Source: Paraspadella gotoi (lineage: Eukaryota > Chaetognatha). From it: a DNA stretch of 64,000 nt. Where the stretch lies: NCBI GenBank assembly GCA_051294375.1, contig CM119265.1:24409861-24473860 (forward strand), read 5' to 3'. The notes beneath the pieces are model-generated. The model worked only from the letters and a program-made list of their open reading frames with translations, ran no database searches and was not told the origin of the DNA. Below, one piece after another: positions 57,791 to 64,000 of the stretch (the first letter of the stretch is position 1; each line of letters starts with the position of its first letter). The position numbers were made by a program, and so were the translations under genes.

Positions 57791-58620
57791 TAGTTTTGGA
57801 CCAGAAACCATCGGTCTCTCGCATGCGACTGCAGAGTAGGGCGCCACAGGAAAACCCTCAGACGTAAATGCAGGCGCACGCGGAGTGTGCGATGACAAAG
57901 ATAGTGGTCTCTATGCGAGGATATGCACGGACATCTTTTTGAGAGGGAAATAGAGTGCCAGACTCCTGAGTCGTGAATTCTGACGTATACCACATCTGCA
58001 AATCGGACGGAATATGGTAGGATCATAGTTGCATTCGTGCATCGACGAGCCGGCGTTCACGAGATACAGGATTGTTGAGCCATCAACTGACGCATGAGTC
58101 ATGATCCACAGAATGAGCCTCAGATGATCCCAGATGCATCCTCACAGCATGCACAGATTGGAATCAATTTTGAGAGCACACCAGAAATTGACCTCTGACA
58201 TCACAACATTCACACGTGTTAGCGTTGTTTTATTGTTTTTTTTCAGCAGTTTGTTTCACATAGTAAGTAACATTTAATGACATCATTTTTTCAGGAGCGA
58301 ATGCAATGACTGAGACATCAATTAGTTCGTGCAACACAAACATCAGCACCAGAGTTTTTAAAATGTTTTCAAACTCGATTCCCGTCCTTTCCATTTCACA
58401 CAAAGTTCACCATGCACATCAATAACACACACATTCAAACAGCACACAAATCTTGCACACACAATAAACAGGGTTTCTCGCGTCCGTATTTCCAGCGACG
58501 AGAGGCCTCCTCTCCGGCTCTTAACTTCTCCGTCTCTCATCTTTCCGAAATTCGTCTCTGTCTCTGTCAGTCAGACATTCGATCGGTAATTCGCACTACC
58601 GTCGCAGTCCTCGCGCAGTA
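57791..58620. other. Mixed sequence, nothing recognised
   Basis: GC-balanced to 58200, then AT-rich. Short frames on both strands without domains. A CA-rich start (ACACACATTC) lies near 58425. Confidence 0.4.
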
Positions 58621-59379
58621 GTTTTTTCCGTCGTCTCATTTCTGTCGTCGGTCGTCGTCGTCCGTCTTCTCGGCTATCACAGCGACCTTTCGTCTCCAAG
58701 CCCATTTTTCGCGTTCAAGTTTCGTTGTGGTTTCGTTCTTTTGGTCTTTTCCTCGATCCTGGAAATGAACAGGGACACAATAGGACACATGTTTTTTTTT
58801 TTGCGGCAGCGCATTGGCATCAACTTATTTCCATTAAAAAAGCTATTCGTATTCATCGGCATTGCTTCAATTTCATGGGTTGATTTACCCCCTTGGAGTC
58901 AACACATGCACAGGATATATTACACCAACATTGATTGCATTGATTGATAAATTTGGCATTGATCACAATTGCAGGTGATTGCATCAGCTTGCATTGATTG
59001 AATTATTTGATTGCACACAGCTCCCCAGACTCAACGCCTTTCCCCCACCACACACTCTTCACTTTCCCCGCTTTTCCCTCCCCCCACAACTTCTCGACCG
59101 CCCCATACTTTCTTCGCTCCCCTTCTTCCTCCCACTGGCCACCCAGCTTCCGGCACCCTTTATCATCCCTCGGCTTCGGACGGTCTGATGATACATCCAT
59201 TAGCGACACTTGTGGCGACAGGATCAACAGAGCAAATACCAACCAAACAAACCAGCAAAACCAAACCAACACACACATACCAAACGTTAACCTATCGACA
59301 GCCACACCATCGATAGCCAACGTTCAACAACGCCCCCATCAAAAACACCACACCAATCCAACCATCAGCGTCTCATGCA

Positions 59380-60728
59380 CCTCATTGCATTGTCTCAACT
59401 CTCGCATCCTCTCCTGCTGATCTTCGTTCGTCAAGCAGAGCAGTCTCGCCGATTTCCGGTCGCCACTCGCAGCAACGAGGCCAGTGTGGAGGTCTTGGTT
59501 GCCACTGGCGACCATCTGAGGCCCCATAAACGAAGCAAACAGCAGGGGTTTTCGTCCGTCGTCGTCGACGTTTCCAATGACCAGTTAACACACACACCAG
59601 TTAAGCAGGCAGATCAAATGGGTTTTTCGTCCATTATCCACCCTGTCTCCAAGAATGCTGACCACAGACAGTGACCCTTAACCCAGTGGCACACACGGTC
59701 TCACAGACAGTCAAACCCCCATCGCAAATACTGTTTCTCAACGTCACACGCAGCACGTCAGGCTGCATTCACCCACAATTATTTTTTTGACCCAGCACAC
59801 ACCACCGCCAACAGACCCACAGCACCCCATCACCCCCACCTGCACTGCGCTAGCACTGTGGTCGAGCAGCGCAAGCGCGTGACATGATGAGGTAGACAGA
59901 CAACAGGGCACAGGAGCGACAATGGTGCAGAGCACGCAAGGTGGTCCAGCGCCAACGCATGGGGCACAGAGGGAACAGGATGCGGCGCGGCTGCGCCAGC
60001 CATTCTCCCAACGGGGACGCCAGGCAACGCAGCTGGACGAAGCAGCATGGCAGCCGGGCATGGAGAGTGTTGCACCTGTAACGTTTATGGATCATCAAAT
60101 CACAACACTCATATATCGTCATGTATTCAATTTTAAGTCAAGAGCTATCGGCCACGTCCCTCGCATCAGCTCAGATGGTAAGCAGGCGGAGGAACTGTAG
60201 TAGGATTTCACCAGACGGTTCATTCCCTTCAGGTCGCTGGTTCCGACATCCGGCTCGCAGGCAGTTCAATTTTTTAAATCACAGCATTCTTCAGCCCAGT
60301 CGTTACCGTAGTTTTATCAATACACCAACAGATAATATTATTAATCAATCATCAAATTTACATATTTGCATTTTCATCATTGGTTGTCACCACATTTCAT
60401 AGTACTACCACATTTGATCGACTCGAACCACTCCTGCACCTTCGGCACCACAGTGACAGCCATTGAGCAAGCCGTATCCAATGAGGCTGCATACATCAAC
60501 CCGGCAAGGCACCAAGACACACATCGGCCTTGCACAGGCAATCACTGGCCCTTTGGGCCCAGGGCCAACGCCAACAGTCTCTCGAACAGCCGTAGGCCGA
60601 GGCGGGCACCAACCTCCACAACCACCTCCATTCTTGCCGCGTCACTAACCACACACAATGATCGCACATTGGGGTCAACATTCGCAGCACCTCTCCCTCT
60701 CTGCTCTCTCTCTGCTCTCTCTCTCTCT

Positions 60729-60773
<45 letters not shown>

Positions 60774-63330
60774 GCCTCTTCACCTATCCAGCGTCCACAA
60801 TGTTGCTCCCACGCCGTGACAGCACTGACATGTCTTTTCCTCCAGGACACCGGCTGGCCAGGCCCGCGCGCGCAGGCCTTGCAGCAATCAGCCCTCCAGC
60901 GCCGCCTTTCATGCATTCCGGCGATGCATTTGCGGCACCCGACAATTTCATTTGGGACAGTTCGCATTTGACAAGAGCAGGACAGGCAGTTTCTCGAGGC
61001 TTGGAGTCCTGGGGAGACAACAGGCAAGGCAACAACAGACAGAGCAGGACCAATCAACACAGTAACATGGACAACATCACAATTACACATTCATAACACG
61101 TCATAATTTGACAAACAGTGACAACAAAACAGCCCACGTTTCCGATCCTCTGCATCCGGGTCCCGTCAACCATCCTGGCCCAGAAACATCCCCGATGTCA
61201 AGCAGCAATGCTCCGGACAAGACTGATTTGGACGCCAGCAATCGACGGACACAGAGGTTCCGACACTGTTGGGCAGACAGCACGTCGTGGCCACAACTGG
61301 GGCGGTCGACGGAACAGACAACATCAACATAACATTAATCTACACAGTAATCATCCGTGTGATCATTTATCAACATTAATGTCAACACCACAACCCTTGA
61401 GTTCGACAGCATGCACAGGACCACGTTGTCAGCAGCATTTCGGGACAAGTGCAAACACATTGACGCCACGAAATCATTTGTCTCTCATCGATCTTCTGTC
61501 AGTGCATCTTGAGTCGCACAAGGTAAGTTGTCCTAGCAGCGCAGCGTCATCCCAGCTCGCGCACCCTGAGCACAGTTTCAGGGTCTCAGAATCATCCTCG
61601 CGCATTCAACACCAACCATCCAACCAAGCCGGCCGTTCAACAACCATCCATGGCTCACACAACACCACACATCAACTCCAATCGACGCTGCGATCTCGGA
61701 TGCACCAGCGTCCCTCTCTCGTGCATGTGACTCTGCTGGCAGGCACAGTCGCACGGCTTCGTGGCAGTTGCACAGCCTTTCCAAAATGCACCTGAGAGAA
61801 CAGTTGAACTTTCGTTGTCCGCACACCATTCTTTTGCGAATCCTTCGTCGTCGTCGTCGTCGTCGCGTCGTCATTCCATCTTCGTCTCTTTTTCATGGTC
61901 ATCTTTGACCATCGTTACACGTGTCGTTCATTTTCGTACGTCGACATCTTCGTCCATGTCTGAACCTTCTGATCGCACGCACGTCGTCCCGGATCGAGGT
62001 GGCACCGTGACGCCAGTCGAGCTTCAAACAGTGGCTGCCCATGCAGCACGTCGACGATCTGCTTGGCGGTGCTGCCCGCCTCGTATCGCCAGCAACGTGG
62101 CCTCCCCAAGGCGGCGCGGGCACATGCAGCATTCCAATTCAATCTGGGCCGTCGGCGGTCGTCGCGTCGGTCAGGCCAGCAGGCGCAGCCGTGCTGACCA
62201 GGGTCGGCCCGCCGCAAGGCATCATGCCCGCATACGAAGTTCTTGGCAGAGAACGCCCGTTCGTCTGTCGCACGGGCAGCACGCAGCACCACACTGGTTG
62301 TGGTTCGGCAGGGGCCATTTGGCAGTCGTCCCACATCAACACATACACATCACACATAACATCAACACAATGAATACACAATATACACCATTTTAACAAA
62401 CTCAGCACATTGCTCTTTTCCTACAGCCATCACTTTCACAAGCATGCAGTCCTTCACCTACAGCAGGAGTCCTTCACACCCTTGTGCACCACCAGTTCCC
62501 CTTCGTAGTCTGCAAGCGGTCGATCTTCCTTATCGTCGTACGCACATTCTCGCGCGTCTTGCAATGGACATTCCGTCCACCGACGTCGCAGGTCTTTGGT
62601 CCAGTTCTGCACATGCACATTACAACATGATCATGATTCAACAACAATCACATGCATTCCGAGCAACATCATTTTTTTTCAAAAAACAGTCAAAGCACAT
62701 ACACACATGGGGGCAACACAAATTCATCACAGCGCACATCATCATCATCCAATTTGTTAGAGCCGGATTTTGGTGGCAGGCGTTGCAACACAACAAGCAC
62801 GCACACCATTTCAATACCACATACGCAGGCCACAAACACATTACCCATAACACATGTCCATACGATTGTAAGGATCACAGGCTTCCATTTTGAATCATAT
62901 ATCATCATCAGCAGACATTGATTATTCTCAATTCCTGATTCTTCACAAGTTACCCGTCTTTTTCTCAGCATGTCTCCCCCGTGTGCACCGGGATGAAACA
63001 TTCGCCAGACCACACACGGGCCCACTTCCCATCACGTGACACCACTCCCGATCAGCTCCGCAGGATCCCCGTCGCAGGGCATCCGTGTCCGCCAGGACGG
63101 CACGCAGTGGGTCTCGTGTGTTCGGCTCCCGGCCCGCATGGGCCGCCACATGCCGCCCGCAACGCAATCCTCTCGGGCCAGACAGCCACCGGAACACGGT
63201 CGGCCGTCGAGGCCCGGCAGCTTGCCTTCGCCGCCACAGGATGCGGCCACGCAGGGGTCGGGGGCGTCTCCGTCGTCCTCCTTCCAGCGGCATGACAGAA
63301 CTTCCGGCGCATGTCGTCGTCCTCTGCATC
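59380..63330 (+). other. Alternating GC-rich blocks and CA-rich linkers, possible multi-exon gene
   Basis: GC-rich blocks of about 150-300 bp (near 59440-59660, 59880-60080, 60420-60650, 60840-61020, 61140-61320, 61980-62330, 62440-62600, 63030-63300) are separated by AT/CA-rich linkers. This is a pattern of small exons and introns. Splice-like sites exist: donor GTAAGC at 60178 with acceptor CCCTTCAG at 60232 (a 55-nt intron), acceptor TTTTCCTCCAG at 60845, and donor AAGGTAAGT at 61521. Plus-strand frames in several blocks look protein-like, for example IEQAVSNEAAYINPA, APDNFIWDSSHLTRAGQAV and VGPPQGIMPAYEVLGRERPF. None matches a family I know and no continuous spliced frame could be built. 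It could equally be a GC-rich dispersed repeat. Confidence 0.25.
60690..60776 (+). repeat. CT-rich tract
   Basis: CTCTCT with TGCTC and TTCTC interruptions, inside a linker of the GC-block region. Confidence 0.9.
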
Positions 63331-63350
63331 CCATCCTCGCTCCTCTCCTC

Positions 63351-64000
63351 TTTTCCCATGGTCGGTTTTCCGCAACATGACAGATCATTGTCCCATCGTT
63401 GTGATGGTTGTCATTGTGATCGGTTTTGTCATCATTCATCAGTGGTGGTATGTCCATTCGCGTCCATCCCAGGGCCCCTTTTCCCATGCATCACATTCAC
63501 TCGCCAATCGCAAGCATCCATTGATCCAACGTTGTTGCGTTGTTGTAATCTGTTGTGATGCATTGTCCATTGTGGTTGATTGTCCATTCATACGTGGTAG
63601 GTTGTCATCGTCCTCCAGGCACTTCTTTTCCCATGATCGTTATCACCCCCTCAATGACAGCATTGTTGTCCAGCTGCATGGTCGCATTGTCATCCAATTG
63701 TGGTGGCTGTTGTCCATCACGTGGTGATGTCGTAACGTCACTCCTCTGCCCTTTTTCCATGATCATTCACTCCACATAGCACACAGATCATTTTCCACCA
63801 TTGTGGGTTGTTGTCCATCATTGTGATGCATATGTTGTCCATTGTCAGTGGTTCTGCTCATTATCGCAGTGGGTGGTATGTCCATCGTCCTCCAGGATTT
63901 CTTTTCGCATGGTCGTATACCCCAGCAACAGCACTCGTTGTCGCTGCAATGATCCATCATTGTGGTGGCTGTTGTCCAATCAGTGGTGGCATTATCGTCC
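63351..64000 (+). repeat. Degenerate tandem repeat with alternating spacing
   Basis: TTTTCCCATG or a one-base variant occurs at 63351, 63479, 63626, 63752 and 63902. The intervals are 128, 147, 126 and 150, so two unit types alternate with a combined period of about 275 bp. Shared words include GTGGTATGTCCAT, TCGTCCTCCAGG, TTGTCCATCATTGTGATG and GTGGTGGCTGTTGTCC. The array continues out of the window. Confidence 0.7.

Noticed and set aside
57373-58026. 217-codon Cys-rich minus frame that might suggest a secreted or membrane protein
   Set aside because: The Cys/Val/Leu content is the complement of a CAA/CAG-skewed stretch. No spacing pattern of a known domain.

Overview
This window is a noisy eukaryotic genome assembly, most likely from an invertebrate animal. 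The evidence is four intact or near-intact nuclear tRNA genes of metazoan type, a degenerate Ty3/gypsy (CsRn1-like) retrotransposon, tRNA-derived SINEs, fold-back elements, very many (GA)n/(CT)n and (GAC)n microsatellites, and no operons or long intact host ORFs. I cannot name the species. I find no protein-coding host gene that I can defend. Most long open frames here are low-complexity translations of microsatellites, or they run across N gaps.

The dominant feature is structural. Three consecutive tandem pairs of near-identical blocks each meet at a gap of exactly 25 N: A/B (2112-6407 and 6433-10444), C/D (about 21893-29124 and 29150-35585) and G/H (37196-44438 and 44464-about 51545). The copies differ mostly by single-base indels, plus a few real insertions. 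This looks like two haplotypes laid end to end at gap-filled junctions rather than true duplication. It is still useful, because each pair gives an empty-site/filled-site comparison that dates mobile insertions.

Layout. 1-460 is a fold-back repeat with a second copy at 54.2-54.6 kb. 0.5-2.1 kb is simple repeats and a telomere-like CCCTAAA array. 2.1-10.4 kb is pair A/B, with a candidate core promoter, a perfect 50-bp palindrome and a SINE-like insertion present only in A. 10.6 kb is a 66-bp-arm palindrome whose loop and arm together form a hammerhead-ribozyme-like core. 11.5 kb is a GGTTAGGG-like array. 13.5-17.4 kb is the broken gypsy element on the minus strand, in the order Gag, protease, RT, RNase H, integrase. 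18.9-20.5 kb is a tRNA cluster: Leu(AAG), a 5' half of initiator Met, Lys(TTT), Ile(AAT) and Trp(CCA).

21.9-35.6 kb is pair C/D, with a 31-bp CGATC-containing minisatellite, two SINE families and an inverted duplication beside a gap. 36-37 kb is triplet and tetranucleotide repeats. 37.2-51.5 kb is pair G/H, with a retroviral-LTR-like promoter, a 16-bp minisatellite and long GTC tracts. 52.0-54.2 kb is an AT-rich element with terminal inverted repeats. 55-57 kb is microsatellites. 57.5-63.3 kb changes composition to alternating GC-rich blocks and CA-rich linkers with some splice-like signals, possibly an unrecognised multi-exon gene. The last 650 bp is a tandem repeat with alternating spacing of about 127 and 149 bp.

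The strongest leads are the hammerhead-like palindromes (10.6 kb, with a relative at 24.3/31.6 kb), the multi-hairpin SINE family caught as a presence/absence polymorphism, and the exon-like block series at the right end.
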